A stretch of 14,070 nucleotides of DNA from Ilumatobacter sp. (GCA_029263275.1 JAJCXU010000670.1:1-14070), one strand, 5' to 3'. Shown: positions 6,555-13,595, counted from the stretch's first letter. Made by a program: numbers and translations. The notes: a model not told the origin generated them from the letters alone.

Positions 6555-6563
6555 CCCTTCAGG
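6550..6563. terminator. Small hairpin formed by the two convergent stop codons
   Basis: CCTGA (6550-6554) pairs with TCAGG (6559-6563) around CCCT. Each arm contains the TGA of one gene. The stem is only five base pairs, partly because facing TGA codons are complementary anyway, so this is a weak terminator candidate. Confidence 0.2.
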
Positions 6564-7014
6564 CGCCCGCGGGACCGTTGCCGAGAATGCGGTCGGGCGA
6601 GACCAGTACGGCGGTTCTGCCCTCCTCGACCATGGAGCGGTCGTACGCGTCGAAGTCGTCGTGCGTACCGCCGGCGGCGACGAAGACCGCCCGGAGCAGC
6701 AGCCGAAGCGTTTCAGCGTCGAGGCCGTCGATCTGATCTGCAGGGCCGACCAGATCGGCTGTGCCAGTCACCGAAATCCACTGCCAGCCTCTGCGGATCG
6801 CGATGGTGACCGCCGATCCGCGCCGCACGTGCTTGAGTCGAGCCGCGCTGCCCATCGAAATGAGCGCAAGTCGTGGCTCGCCGTTGACGGGGTGATCAAT
6901 CACTCCGCAGTTCGCGACGCTGGACAGCACTCGACTGTCTGCCTGGGTGGTGCTCACCACGGCCAGCCCCGACTCATCGGACAGAAACCTGCGGACATCT
7001 TCGAGGTCGGGCAT
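6559..7014 (-). CDS. FDOR/PPOX-type split-barrel flavin or F420-binding protein
   Basis: About 151 aa with the small split-beta-barrel pattern of the pyridoxamine-phosphate-oxidase-like superfamily, as in the F420-dependent Rv1155-like group. It has an N-terminal helix (LEDVRRFLSDESGLAVVST), a strand pair through PRLALISMGSAARLKHVRRGSAVTIAI (the 'S..R..H/N...... V' cofactor-phosphate region), then WISVTGTADLVGP and a C-terminal helix before AVLVSPDRILG. The start at 7014 is chosen because GGAG sits six bases upstream; an ATG at 7026 would add four residues but has no ribosome site. Members reduce diverse substrates with FMN or F420H2, or bind haem. Substrate and cofactor are not determinable here. 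It is convergent with the dehydrogenase, four bases away. Confidence 0.8.
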   Translation of the reverse strand: MPDLEDVRRFLSDESGLAVVSTTQADSRVLSSVANCGVIDHPVNGEPRLALISMGSAARLKHVRRGSAVTIAIRRGWQWISVTGTADLVGPADQIDGLDAETLRLLLRAVFVAAGGTHDDFDAYDRSMVEEGRTAVLVSPDRILGNGPAGA

Positions 7015-7175
7015 GTGGGGCTCCATTCGGCTGGGGGTGCAACGATTGGGACCGTATCCATTGCGCTTGTGCTGCGCCAGCGCCTGGTGGAAGTAGCGTC
7101 CCCGTCCATGTCTGCTCTGCCTCGAAAGAATTCCTCAACCGCGAACCCTCGCTCGAACTCGGTCGAGGATCGATC

Positions 7176-8000
7176 ATGACGCAGCCGACATACCCCGGCG
7201 ACCCGAATCTGCAACAACCGCAGTTCGCCACGCCGACGCCTGCTGCGCCTCGCCCGAACACCGCTCTGGTGGTCGCGCTCGTCGTCGTGGTCATGACGTT
7301 GATCTTCGTCCTGGTCTACTTCCTGTTCCTTCGCGACTCCGGCAACGACACCGGCTCGATCGGTACCGACACCAGCACGACGACCACGACCGTCGTCGGC
7401 GCCACCACGGTGCCGGGCGCCACGACGCTTCCCGGTGCCACCACGGTTCTGGCTGCAACGACGCTTCCTGGTGCCATCACGGTGCCGGGCGCGACCACGC
7501 CAGCAGCGACCACCGCACCTGCTCCGAGCCCGACGGCGGCGCCCGCCCCGACTCCGACCGCAGCACCTACTCCAACTCCGACTGCAGCACCGGCTCCCAC
7601 GCCGACTGCGGCCCCCGCTCCAACTCCGACCACCCCGCCGAACCCGGTTGGGTCGGGTGTGCCCTGCGGCCCGCCCGGACCTGCAAACGTCTCGCCGTTT
7701 CTCATCTCTCGCTCGTTCGTCACCGTGTCGGAACTTCCGACCGTCGGTTCCGAAATGATCGAGCTCTTTGCCGGTGACGTCCTCGACGTCACCATCACCC
7801 ACGATCCGACAGGGGGTTCGGTCGATGCGTTCCTGACGATTCTTGATCCGTGCGGGAACATCGTCGCAACCGACGACGACAGTGCTGGCAACCTCGACCC
7901 CCAGGCCACGATCACCGCGCTCGATTTCGGGTTCTACACGATCGAGTACTTCTCCATTTCCGGTCAAGGCCCTGCCCAGCTCACGATGATCACGAACTGA
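7176..8000 (+). CDS. Membrane-anchored Thr/Pro/Ala-repeat protein with PPC-like extracytoplasmic domain
   Basis: 274 aa, well placed behind GAGG at seven bases. Residues 1-28 form a Pro-rich cytoplasmic tail and 29-52 one transmembrane helix followed by RDSGN, so it is a type II-like anchor with the rest outside. Next come a Thr run (68-72), six hexapeptides of the GATTVP type (75-110) and five octapeptides of the APAPTPTA type (114-153), a long flexible and possibly O-glycosylated wall-spanning linker. Residues about 165-274 form a beta-rich domain with DVLDVTITHD, DAFLTILDPCGN, DDDS and FYTIEYFS. This matches the bacterial pre-peptidase C-terminal (PPC) domain pattern; two Cys (164, 226) may form a disulfide. 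It likely displays a binding domain at the cell surface. No catalytic domain is present. Confidence 0.8.
   Translation: MTQPTYPGDPNLQQPQFATPTPAAPRPNTALVVALVVVVMTLIFVLVYFLFLRDSGNDTGSIGTDTSTTTTTVVGATTVPGATTLPGATTVLAATTLPGAITVPGATTPAATTAPAPSPTAAPAPTPTAAPTPTPTAAPAPTPTAAPAPTPTTPPNPVGSGVPCGPPGPANVSPFLISRSFVTVSELPTVGSEMIELFAGDVLDVTITHDPTGGSVDAFLTILDPCGNIVATDDDSAGNLDPQATITALDFGFYTIEYFSISGQGPAQLTMITN
7398..7505 (+). repeat. Six 18-bp tandem units encoding GATT(V/L)P
   Basis: The six hexapeptides are GATTVP, GATTLP, GATTVL, AATTLP, GAITVP and GATTPA. The DNA units are related (for example GCCACCACGGTGCCGGG and GCCACGACGCTTCCCGG) but have diverged at third positions and at some amino acids. Confidence 0.85.
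7515..7634 (+). repeat. Five 24-bp tandem units encoding APAPTPTA
   Basis: The five octapeptides are APAPSPTA, APAPTPTA, APTPTPTA, APAPTPTA and APAPTPTT. Third codon positions differ between units, so the protein pattern is better kept than the DNA. Confidence 0.85.
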
Positions 8001-8005
8001 CCCTT

Positions 8006-8019
8006 CGCCGTTCGCGGCG
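8006..8019 (+). terminator. TTCG-loop hairpin after the PPC-like protein gene
   Basis: CGCCG (8006-8010) and CGGCG (8015-8019) enclose a TTCG tetraloop, five bases after the stop codon. A compact GC stem with no T-tract is compatible with actinobacterial termination. Confidence 0.4.
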
Positions 8020-8063
8020 GAGCGCAGAGTGAGATATTCGACGAATTGCACCCGAACCTCTTG

Positions 8064-8083
8064 ACCTCACCTTCGGTTGAGGT
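8064..8083 (+). other. Hairpin upstream of the methyltransferase gene
   Basis: ACCTCA (8064-8069) pairs with TGAGGT (8078-8083), and the inner CC/GG can pair around TTC. It overlaps TTGACC (8061-8066), which resembles a -35 box, but no good -10 lies at the right distance. It is either a second terminator for the preceding gene or a 5' structure of the next one. Confidence 0.3.
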
Positions 8084-8124
8084 TGTTGGATTGCTGGCAA
8101 CAGCACACAACGAACGGAGAGTTC

Positions 8125-8745
8125 ATGAGCATCAAGTCCTACGTGATGGCCCGCGTCATCGATCAGTTTCACCACCCGAGAGGGATGTACGGACGAGTTG
8201 CGGGTCGGATCATGGCCACCAGGGACACGAACGTCGCACGTAACCACTGGATCGCGGAGATCATCGGTCCGCCGGCTGGAGTCAGCATTCTCGAGATCGG
8301 GCATGGCCCGGGCCTCGCAATCGAGGCCCTGCTGCCATCTCTCGATGGCGGACACATCACCGGGCTCGAAATCTCCGACCTCATGTCGCGCTCTGCAGCG
8401 AAGCGAAACAAGGACGCCGTTGAACGTGGTGACGTCGATTTCCGCGTCGGTGACTCCGCCAACCCGCCACCCGAGCTGACCGGCTACGACATCATCTACG
8501 CCGTCAACGCCTCGATGTTCTGGCCCGAGCCGCTCGTCGCCATCACGGAACTCGCCTCCCGGTTGAGCACTGGCGGCGAGATGGTGTTCGTCTACATGCC
8601 GCCGCCGACCTCCACCGACTCGGCTCAAGCGGTCGCAGCGGAGACCGCCGAACACTTCGCCGCGGCTGGTCTCACCAACATCGGACACGACGAAATGAGT
8701 TTCGACCCGATCGCGATTGCCACTCGAGGTACCCGACCTTCGTGA
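8125..8745 (+). CDS. Class I SAM-dependent methyltransferase
   Basis: 206 aa from the ATG at 8125, which has GGAG five bases upstream; an open frame reaching 8077 has no such support. The N-terminal ~45 residues (MSIKSYVMARVIDQFHHPRG ... GRIMATRDTNVARNHWIAE) are helical. Motif I is ILEIGHGPGLAIEAL (about 55-69), then ITGLEISDLM (motif II acidic Glu) and VDFRVGDS (motif III region). The YDIIYAVNASMFWPEP segment is where substrate-facing motif IV lies. It ends with a short strand AIATRGTRPS. It resembles small UbiE/type 11-like methyltransferases. Its substrate is unknown and nothing next to it names a pathway. It converges with the membrane protein gene at 8763, with a strong hairpin over its stop codon. 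Confidence 0.83.
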   Translation: MSIKSYVMARVIDQFHHPRGMYGRVAGRIMATRDTNVARNHWIAEIIGPPAGVSILEIGHGPGLAIEALLPSLDGGHITGLEISDLMSRSAAKRNKDAVERGDVDFRVGDSANPPPELTGYDIIYAVNASMFWPEPLVAITELASRLSTGGEMVFVYMPPPTSTDSAQAVAAETAEHFAAAGLTNIGHDEMSFDPIAIATRGTRPS

Positions 8746-8753
8746 AGGTCGGG
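8732..8753. terminator. Bidirectional terminator hairpin over the methyltransferase stop codon
   Basis: A perfect 10-bp stem: CCCGACCTTC (8732-8741) pairs with GAAGGTCGGG (8744-8753), leaving two bases at the tip. In practice the inner pairs open to a 4-base CGTG loop. The TGA stop (8743-8745) is inside it. It lies between two convergent genes whose stops are 17 bases apart, so it most likely serves both strands. Confidence 0.6.
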
Positions 8754-8762
8754 GTGGCGAAG

Positions 8763-9311
8763 TCAGCGCGATTCGTCGATGCTGCCGGAACGAAGCACGA
8801 CCGCTCCGGCGCTGACGATTGCCAGCGCGAGTGCAGTCAGCAACCCGTTGCCCGCTGCGTTGCGACCGTCGAGCAGCACCACCAGCGCCCACACCGCGAC
8901 GGTGACGCCGGCCGCGAACATCGTGCGCCACAGCCATTCCACGATCGTCGCCGTCGAGACGTCGCCGCCGGTTGGGAACGTCGCGGTCAAGGCGTTGACG
9001 GCGTGGTAGACGAGGAGGCAGACGCTCGCCACAGGTAACCAAGGTGTGTCGACGCGATCGATGGTCACCACCCAGTGCATGGCCACCACAGCAATCACGA
9101 GGAAGGCCGCATGTGAATCCGGGCCAATCGCCGACGCCAGGGCCAAGATGGGTACGACGACAAGCCCGAAGGGCCACCACCTCCCAATCTCGGCGGCGAC
9201 AGCGAGGATCGCCCCGAGCGGTGCAAGGACGGTGACGAGGCCCAAGAGCGATTGCTGGCGACTCGTCTCGTGCAGCTTGTCGATCCAGGCCTGCAAGGTC
9301 GGCGAGTTCAT
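8763..9311 (-). CDS. Polytopic membrane protein at the end of the MoxR/DUF58 operon
   Basis: 182 aa from ATG 9311-9309, which overlaps the DUF58 gene's TGA as ATGA; this fixes the start against a longer open frame to 9389. About six hydrophobic segments lie at roughly 22-40, 44-62, 66-84, 90-112, 127-150 and 153-175. They follow a short amphipathic N-terminus (MNSPTLQAWIDKLHETSRQQ) and precede a short charged tail (SGSIDESR). I recognise no family motif. Its place in a translationally coupled operon with MoxR ATPase and DUF58 genes suggests a membrane partner of that module, in the position where some clusters carry a transglutaminase with N-terminal membrane helices. No Cys-His-Asp triad is present, so it is not such an enzyme. 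Function unknown. Confidence 0.8.
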   Translation of the reverse strand: MNSPTLQAWIDKLHETSRQQSLLGLVTVLAPLGAILAVAAEIGRWWPFGLVVVPILALASAIGPDSHAAFLVIAVVAMHWVVTIDRVDTPWLPVASVCLLVYHAVNALTATFPTGGDVSTATIVEWLWRTMFAAGVTVAVWALVVLLDGRNAAGNGLLTALALAIVSAGAVVLRSGSIDESR

Positions 9312-10609
9312 CGGCGCGCCAGCCTCGGGGCAGCAGCACGACGCGCGATCTCGCGCAAGAACGGGTCGAGGCTGCCTGGCCCGCGCCATGCAATGACGGG
9401 CACGCCAACGTTCTGTACAGAGCGCACCTCACGCTGCCGTTCGAGCAGACGAATTCGCCATGCAAGCTCCGTCGTTGCGTCGTGGGCGGCATGTACATCG
9501 TCCGGCAGAGTGTCGACCACGGCAACGGTGAGACCGTGGCTTGCGATCGAGACGGCGCGTTCGAGCGCGGCTGGCGAGATGAGCGGCGACAGCATGATCG
9601 CCAACGCATCACCCGGGATCGGGTCGCGGCTCGCCCGGTTCGCGGCGGACCGACTGGTGTCGGGAACGATTGCGGCAAGTACGTCGAGGATCTGTCGGAG
9701 GTGGCCGCGTCCACTCGCTGGAGGAACGTGAGATCGACCGCGGGAGCCGACGACCTGCATCGACACGCGATCGCCACGGAGCAAGAAGTGTTCAGCAATG
9801 GCTCCCGCGGCGCGCACTGTGGTGTCGAGACTCGACGCGGCGCCGTCGATACCACCGGACGTGCCGAAATCGGCGAGTGCATCGACGAACAGTGCAACAT
9901 GTGTGTCCTGATCTGCGTACGTCGACGTGACGTGCAGCTCGCCGCTCCGCAGCGAACGCCGCCAGTTGATCCGACGGAGGCGGTCGCCCGTCTGGAACGG
10001 ACGAATGCCCGAGAACTCACTGCCGTCACCTGGGCGCGTCGAGCGATTGAGCCCAACCAGCCCGTTGGCCCGGTGCTGTGGCGCCGCAGCGTCGAAGACC
10101 TCGGGCAGCGGCAAGGTCGTGACTTGATGCCCGACGTCGAGCGCCTTCCAGCGGAACGCACCCCACGAGCTGACCGCCACGACGTTGATCGGCCCGATGT
10201 CGTGGCGCCCCCAGTGCGTCGAACGCATCGGGATGGACACGGTCGAGGTCAACTCCTCGACGTTGACGTTCGTCGCCACCACGCCCGACGGCGGACGCGT
10301 CTCCAGCCATGGGCGAGAAGGAGCGAATGCGACGACATGGTCGACGCGGTCGACATCTGAGAGCACCCCGGTCCATGCGGTCGCCTCGCCCTCGCGGATT
10401 GTCCGTGGGCTGACCCGACTGACGAGCTCTGGCTCGTCGCCGGGCCTCGTCGCTGTCGACCAGATTGCGATGAAGGCGAATGGTGTGGCCATCACCAAGA
10501 TGGCAGGAATCCGAAACAGGAGTGCCAGAGCAATCCCGAGTACCCCGAAGACGACCGCGCGAAAGTGGGCCGGGCTCGGGCTCCAGGGATCGACGCTGGA
10601 AACGGTCAC
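9308..10609 (-). CDS. DUF58 domain protein (MoxR-associated, vWA-like)
   Basis: 433 aa. Two hydrophobic helices (about 18-33 and 35-51) anchor it near the N-terminus. A beta-rich region (60-165) follows. The DUF58 signature occupies about 193-225: GSEFSGIRPF, then QTGDRLRRINWRRS, then ELHV. The C-terminal half (about 235-400) has the alternating strand/helix pattern of a von Willebrand A-like fold (HVALFVDALADFG, GDRVSMQVVG, LTVAVVDTLPDD). DUF58 proteins are encoded beside MoxR AAA+ ATPases and are thought to help assemble or mature protein complexes at the envelope. The start is GTG at 10609, overlapping the MoxR stop as GTGA. The downstream membrane protein overlaps by ATGA. The family is secure; the client is unknown. 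Confidence 0.9.
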   Translation of the reverse strand: MTVSSVDPWSPSPAHFRAVVFGVLGIALALLFRIPAILVMATPFAFIAIWSTATRPGDEPELVSRVSPRTIREGEATAWTGVLSDVDRVDHVVAFAPSRPWLETRPPSGVVATNVNVEELTSTVSIPMRSTHWGRHDIGPINVVAVSSWGAFRWKALDVGHQVTTLPLPEVFDAAAPQHRANGLVGLNRSTRPGDGSEFSGIRPFQTGDRLRRINWRRSLRSGELHVTSTYADQDTHVALFVDALADFGTSGGIDGAASSLDTTVRAAGAIAEHFLLRGDRVSMQVVGSRGRSHVPPASGRGHLRQILDVLAAIVPDTSRSAANRASRDPIPGDALAIMLSPLISPAALERAVSIASHGLTVAVVDTLPDDVHAAHDATTELAWRIRLLERQREVRSVQNVGVPVIAWRGPGSLDPFLREIARRAAAPRLARR

Positions 10610-11589
10610 GTCGTGGAGGCGGCGTCTGCTTCGAGCGCGGCTGGAGTGGGCACCGATGCCAGCACCGCATCCACGACTGAGGCGCCGCTCGCATTGCTCA
10701 TCCAGAGTTCGGGTTTCACCGCGACGCGGTGAGCGAGCACGGGGACAGCGATTGCCTTGACGTCCTCCGGTGTGACGTAGTCACGGCCCGCGATCACCGC
10801 GAAGGAACGGGCGACCAGCATCAGGGCCAGAGCGCCTCGCGGCGACGAGCCCATCAGTACGTGAGCGTGACGACGGGTGGCGCTGGCGAGGGCAACGCAG
10901 TAGCGACCGACGCTCTCGTCCACGGTCACTCGCTCGATCGCCTCTTGCATCGCGATCAGGGTGTCGGCATCGACGATGGCACGCAGGGTCTGTTCCTCCT
11001 GGCGACGGGCGAGGCGACGGCTGAGCACCTCCCACTCCTCGTCGGCCGTCGGATACCCGAAGCTGACCTGGAGCATGAACCGGTCGAGCTGCGCCTCGGG
11101 CAATGGGTACGTGCCTTCGTACTCCACCGGATTCGCGGTTGCCAGCACGTGGAACGGACGGGGGAGCGGAAACGTCTCGCCTTCGACGGTCACCTGGCGC
11201 TCCTGCATCGCTTCGAGCAGGGCGGCCTGCGTCTTGGGAGGCGTGCGATTGATCTCATCGGCGAGCAGCAGCCCGCAGAACAACGGGCCATGCCGGAACG
11301 AGAACTCGTTCACGCGCTGATCGAAGATGAACGAGCCCGTCAGGTCGGCCGGCAGGAGGTCAGGTGTGAACTGCGCGCGTGCGAAGTCGAGCCCCAATGT
11401 TTGGGCGAACGATCGCGCTGCGAGCGTCTTGCCGAGGCCAGGAAAGTCTTCGAGCAGGATGTGGCCGCCGGCGAGGATGCCGCTGAGCACCACCGTCAAC
11501 GGCTCGCGTTTGCCGATAACCGCCGTCTCGACTTCGTCGAGGATCGAAGCGGCTCGTTCAGAGACCTGGGACAGTTCGAGGGGTGTCAT
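10606..11589 (-). CDS. MoxR-family AAA+ ATPase
   Basis: 327 aa from ATG 11589, chosen because AAGGA lies seven bases upstream. An alternative ATG at 11604 overlaps the previous gene's stop as ATGA and would add MKDPH. The domain order is that of MoxR (AAA_3 then AAA_lid_2). Walker A is EDFPGLGKT (about 47-55; the family often has E-D-x-P-G-x-G-K-T) and Walker B is LLLADEINR (about 107-115). Sensor 1 is in VLATANPVEYEGTYPLPEAQLDRF (about 147-170), including an Arg finger region. A lid domain with GSSPRGALALMLVARSFA (sensor 2 Arg) follows, then YVTPEDVKAIAVPVLAHR. It acts in the cytoplasm as a chaperone-like ATPase working with DUF58/vWA partners, here encoded directly downstream. Very confident in family. 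Confidence 0.95.
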   Translation of the reverse strand: MTPLELSQVSERAASILDEVETAVIGKREPLTVVLSGILAGGHILLEDFPGLGKTLAARSFAQTLGLDFARAQFTPDLLPADLTGSFIFDQRVNEFSFRHGPLFCGLLLADEINRTPPKTQAALLEAMQERQVTVEGETFPLPRPFHVLATANPVEYEGTYPLPEAQLDRFMLQVSFGYPTADEEWEVLSRRLARRQEEQTLRAIVDADTLIAMQEAIERVTVDESVGRYCVALASATRRHAHVLMGSSPRGALALMLVARSFAVIAGRDYVTPEDVKAIAVPVLAHRVAVKPELWMSNASGASVVDAVLASVPTPAALEADAASTT

Positions 11590-11600
11590 GTGAGGGTCCT

Positions 11601-12176
11601 TCATGTGGAGTCTGTCGAGGAGGTGAAGTCTTCGATGAGTGCGACTGTGTGAGCCAATGTGCGGCGACGTGTCATCGATCCGCGCGCGTCTGGGTCGGTG
11701 ACGAACCGTGTGAGTGCATCGCCAAGCTCCTCGGCGGCGCCAGCGGGATCGAGTGAACGGTCGATGCCGCGGTCAGCGAGGAGATGGTCGTCGATCACTG
11801 CGACGAGAGATTCGCCGATCTCTTCGATCGGGTCGGCACGGTTGGTCTGAGAGGTTCCGGGGAGTCCACCCGTTCTGCGACGACGAGTGGACTGACGCAG
11901 CCGGGCTTTGAGTACTTGGACGCGCCGGTCGGGACGGGTCATGTCATTCGCTGCCGTTGCATAGTTGTGCCAGTTCACGGGCTCCGCAATGTGACCCAGG
12001 TCGGCGATCAGCCACGTCAGTGTGGCGACGACCATGACCACGAAGCCAACGAGCGCGAGCCGTGGTTCCATCCCGAGCAGCACCATCACGACACCGGCGA
12101 TCGCCCCGCCCACAGCGGTGGCAATGCTCCGGCGACCGTTGTCGGTCTGCAGCATGCGTTGTCGTTGATCGATCAC
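11601..12176 (-). CDS. Two-TM membrane protein of the MoxR operon, unknown function
   Basis: 191 aa. The GTG start at 12176 overlaps the DUF4129 gene's stop as GTGA. Its own stop lies 11 bases before the chosen MoxR start, or overlaps the alternative one. Two adjacent hydrophobic helices (about 17-36 and 40-59) form a hairpin with both ends probably cytoplasmic. They are followed by a basic stretch with RRRRTGG (about 97-103). The soluble C-terminal half is acidic at first (DPIEEIGESLVAVIDDHLL) and then largely helical. No catalytic motif or named family is recognised. Its conserved-looking position between DUF4129 and MoxR suggests a membrane-tethered adaptor. That is inferred only from context. 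Confidence 0.78.
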   Translation of the reverse strand: MIDQRQRMLQTDNGRRSIATAVGGAIAGVVMVLLGMEPRLALVGFVVMVVATLTWLIADLGHIAEPVNWHNYATAANDMTRPDRRVQVLKARLRQSTRRRRTGGLPGTSQTNRADPIEEIGESLVAVIDDHLLADRGIDRSLDPAGAAEELGDALTRFVTDPDARGSMTRRRTLAHTVALIEDFTSSTDST

Positions 12177-12889
12177 GGCGCGGCGCCGATCGCTCCGTCG
12201 GCGAGTGTGTGATGCAGCCGGTCGAGTGCATCGAGCGCTGCGAGGCGGTGAGATTCTTCGAGCGGATGGTCGGAGAACCGGGCTTCGCGGTAGAGCGCGG
12301 CGAGATCTGTGATCGCCTCAGGATCGACGGCGTAGCGTCCGAGCACGCGCTCGGTGAACTCGATTGAGGTATCTGCTGGATCACGCGTGAGGCCCGCAGC
12401 GGCAACGTCGCCCTCGAGCCGGAGCCAACACCGAACGATGGCGTTTCGCGGTGCGCCACCGAGCAAGGCGGCACGTTGCGCGGCCGCCTGTTCGACGACC
12501 GCGGCGGCGATGTCGGGCAACACCTCGAAGTCGCCGTCGCCCGTCGATCGCTGCCGCCAGCGCACACGGGGTCGGTTCCTCCACCCGGCCATGACCAGCG
12601 CCACCCCAACTCCGAACGCGATCACCATCATGATCACGCGCAGCACAGCGATGACCCAGGCGGGGAGCACAATCGGGTCGTGGCGTTCTTCTTCGACTGG
12701 TGGCGCCTCATCGCCGGGGCCGAATCGCCCGTCGATCTCGATCGGAGCGGGTTCGGACAGCGTCGGTTCCCACTGCGGCTCGATCCACAGGCCCACACCT
12801 CCGGACGTGCTGACCGTGGCGAACAGCAAGGTGATGAGGACGGCAGCGGCGACGACCCAGGCGCCGTTGCGATTCATGCCCTGACCCAC
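12173..12889 (-). CDS. DUF4129 membrane protein
   Basis: 238 aa from GTG 12889; an internal ATG at 12877 is possible but has a ribosome site placed too close. A first hydrophobic segment (about 11-28) is followed by an extracytoplasmic Pro/Glu-rich linker (about 35-72). A second helix (about 74-98) and a basic RNRPRVRWRQR stretch return it to the cytoplasm. The C-terminal ~100 residues carry the DUF4129 pattern, APRNAIVRCWLRLE ... TSIEFTERVL ... LAALYREARFS. DUF4129 often forms the tail of membrane transglutaminases in MoxR/DUF58 loci; here it stands alone and no transglutaminase core is in the window. It begins the overlapping five-gene operon and has a possible promoter of its own in the 20-base gap behind the SDR gene. 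Confidence 0.85.
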   Translation of the reverse strand: MGQGMNRNGAWVVAAAVLITLLFATVSTSGGVGLWIEPQWEPTLSEPAPIEIDGRFGPGDEAPPVEEERHDPIVLPAWVIAVLRVIMMVIAFGVGVALVMAGWRNRPRVRWRQRSTGDGDFEVLPDIAAAVVEQAAAQRAALLGGAPRNAIVRCWLRLEGDVAAAGLTRDPADTSIEFTERVLGRYAVDPEAITDLAALYREARFSDHPLEESHRLAALDALDRLHHTLADGAIGAAP

Positions 12890-12897
12890 TGTCGACC

Positions 12898-12903
12898 AGT
12901 ATG
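12898..12903 (-). promoter_or_regulatory. Candidate -10 hexamer for the MoxR operon
   Basis: On the minus strand CATACT lies eight bases before the GTG at 12889, consistent with a leaderless transcript. It matches TATAAT at four of six positions. There is no clear -35 box. Read-through from the SDR gene is equally possible. Confidence 0.25.
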
Positions 12904-12909
12904 TCCGGC

Positions 12910-13587
12910 CTACGACCAGCCACCGTCGGCGCTGATGACTTGGCCGAAGGTGAAGGTGGAGGCGTCGCTTGCCAGGAACAGCGCGAGTTCCGCGGACTCC
13001 CGCGGGGTGCCGAGGCGCTGTGCTGGAACCTCCGACTTGAGGCGATCACGGAACTTCTCGTTCTCCATGATCGACGGTGGATAGTACGTGTCGTTCTCCA
13101 CGAAGTTCTGAGCGATCGCGTTGAGCCGCACGTTGTGTGCAGCCAACTCATGGCCGGCGGATCGGACGAACGCATTTTGAGCAGCGCGTGCAGTGACATA
13201 ACTGGTCGCCTGCGGACGCATGCGGCGCAACGGCGACGATGAAGTCAACGCAACAATCGAGCCGCCGCCGCGGTCGATCATCGGCTGTGCAGCTGTCCGC
13301 ACCAGGCGCATCAGCGGGTGCACCATCGCATCGAACCCTTCCAGCCACTGGTCATCATCGATGTCGCGGACCCGGGCGGCGTAGGCCGCGAGGTCGAGGT
13401 TTGCGACGAGCACGTCGATCTCGCCGACTTGAGTCAGCAGGTCCGCCGGTTCGGTCGGTCCGATCAGTGCGCCAGGGTCCGCGATGACGTCGGCGCCTTC
13501 CTCGCGGAACAACTCCACGATCGGTGGGCCCATGTACGTGTCGCAGCTCGTCACGAGCACTCGCTTGCCGACCAGTCGATCTCCCAT
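12910..13587 (-). CDS. Halohydrin-dehalogenase-like SDR-fold protein
   Basis: 225 aa, of SDR length and fold but with atypical motifs. The cofactor-binding TGxxxGxG of SDRs is replaced by T13-S-C-D-T-Y18-M-G20, that is T-x4-Y-x-G. The NNAG motif reads VANLD (61-65). The active site is S117-x12-Y130-x3-R134 (TSYVTAR), with Arg where SDRs have Lys. This pair of motifs, T-x4-F-x-G and S-x12-Y-x3-R, is the published signature of halohydrin dehalogenases, which turn vicinal haloalcohols into epoxides and open epoxides with azide, cyanide or nitrite. As I recall, the Ilumatobacter enzyme HheG also has Tyr in the first motif. RLGTPRES...LFLAS and the ending QVISADGGWS are SDR-typical. It could instead be a catalytically odd SDR; assay would decide. 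Confidence 0.78.
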   Translation of the reverse strand: MGDRLVGKRVLVTSCDTYMGPPIVELFREEGADVIADPGALIGPTEPADLLTQVGEIDVLVANLDLAAYAARVRDIDDDQWLEGFDAMVHPLMRLVRTAAQPMIDRGGGSIVALTSSSPLRRMRPQATSYVTARAAQNAFVRSAGHELAAHNVRLNAIAQNFVENDTYYPPSIMENEKFRDRLKSEVPAQRLGTPRESAELALFLASDASTFTFGQVISADGGWS

Positions 13588-13595
13588 GAATTCGC

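Noticed and set aside
7398..7634. Regular DNA repeats that could suggest a CRISPR array or minisatellite
   Set aside because: There are no spacers. The units are contiguous, in frame, and encode Thr/Pro/Ala repeats of a surface protein; variation is concentrated at third codon positions.
6954..8051. A 365-codon open frame on the minus strand over the PPC-like protein gene
   Set aside because: Its Arg/Gly-rich repeats are the antisense reading of the Thr/Pro/Ala repeats. The plus-strand protein has a ribosome site, TM helix and recognisable C-terminal domain.
9312..9389. Extra 26-residue N-terminus (with a CCC cluster) for the six-TM membrane protein
   Set aside because: This stretch lies inside the DUF58 coding region, and the ATGA overlap at 9308-9311 is the natural start, as elsewhere in the operon.
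7990..10161. A 723-codon open frame on the minus strand
   Set aside because: It runs in another frame across the DUF58 gene, the membrane protein gene, the plus-strand methyltransferase and the intergenic regions. Its translation is Arg/Ser-rich with no domain, which is typical of high-GC shadow frames.
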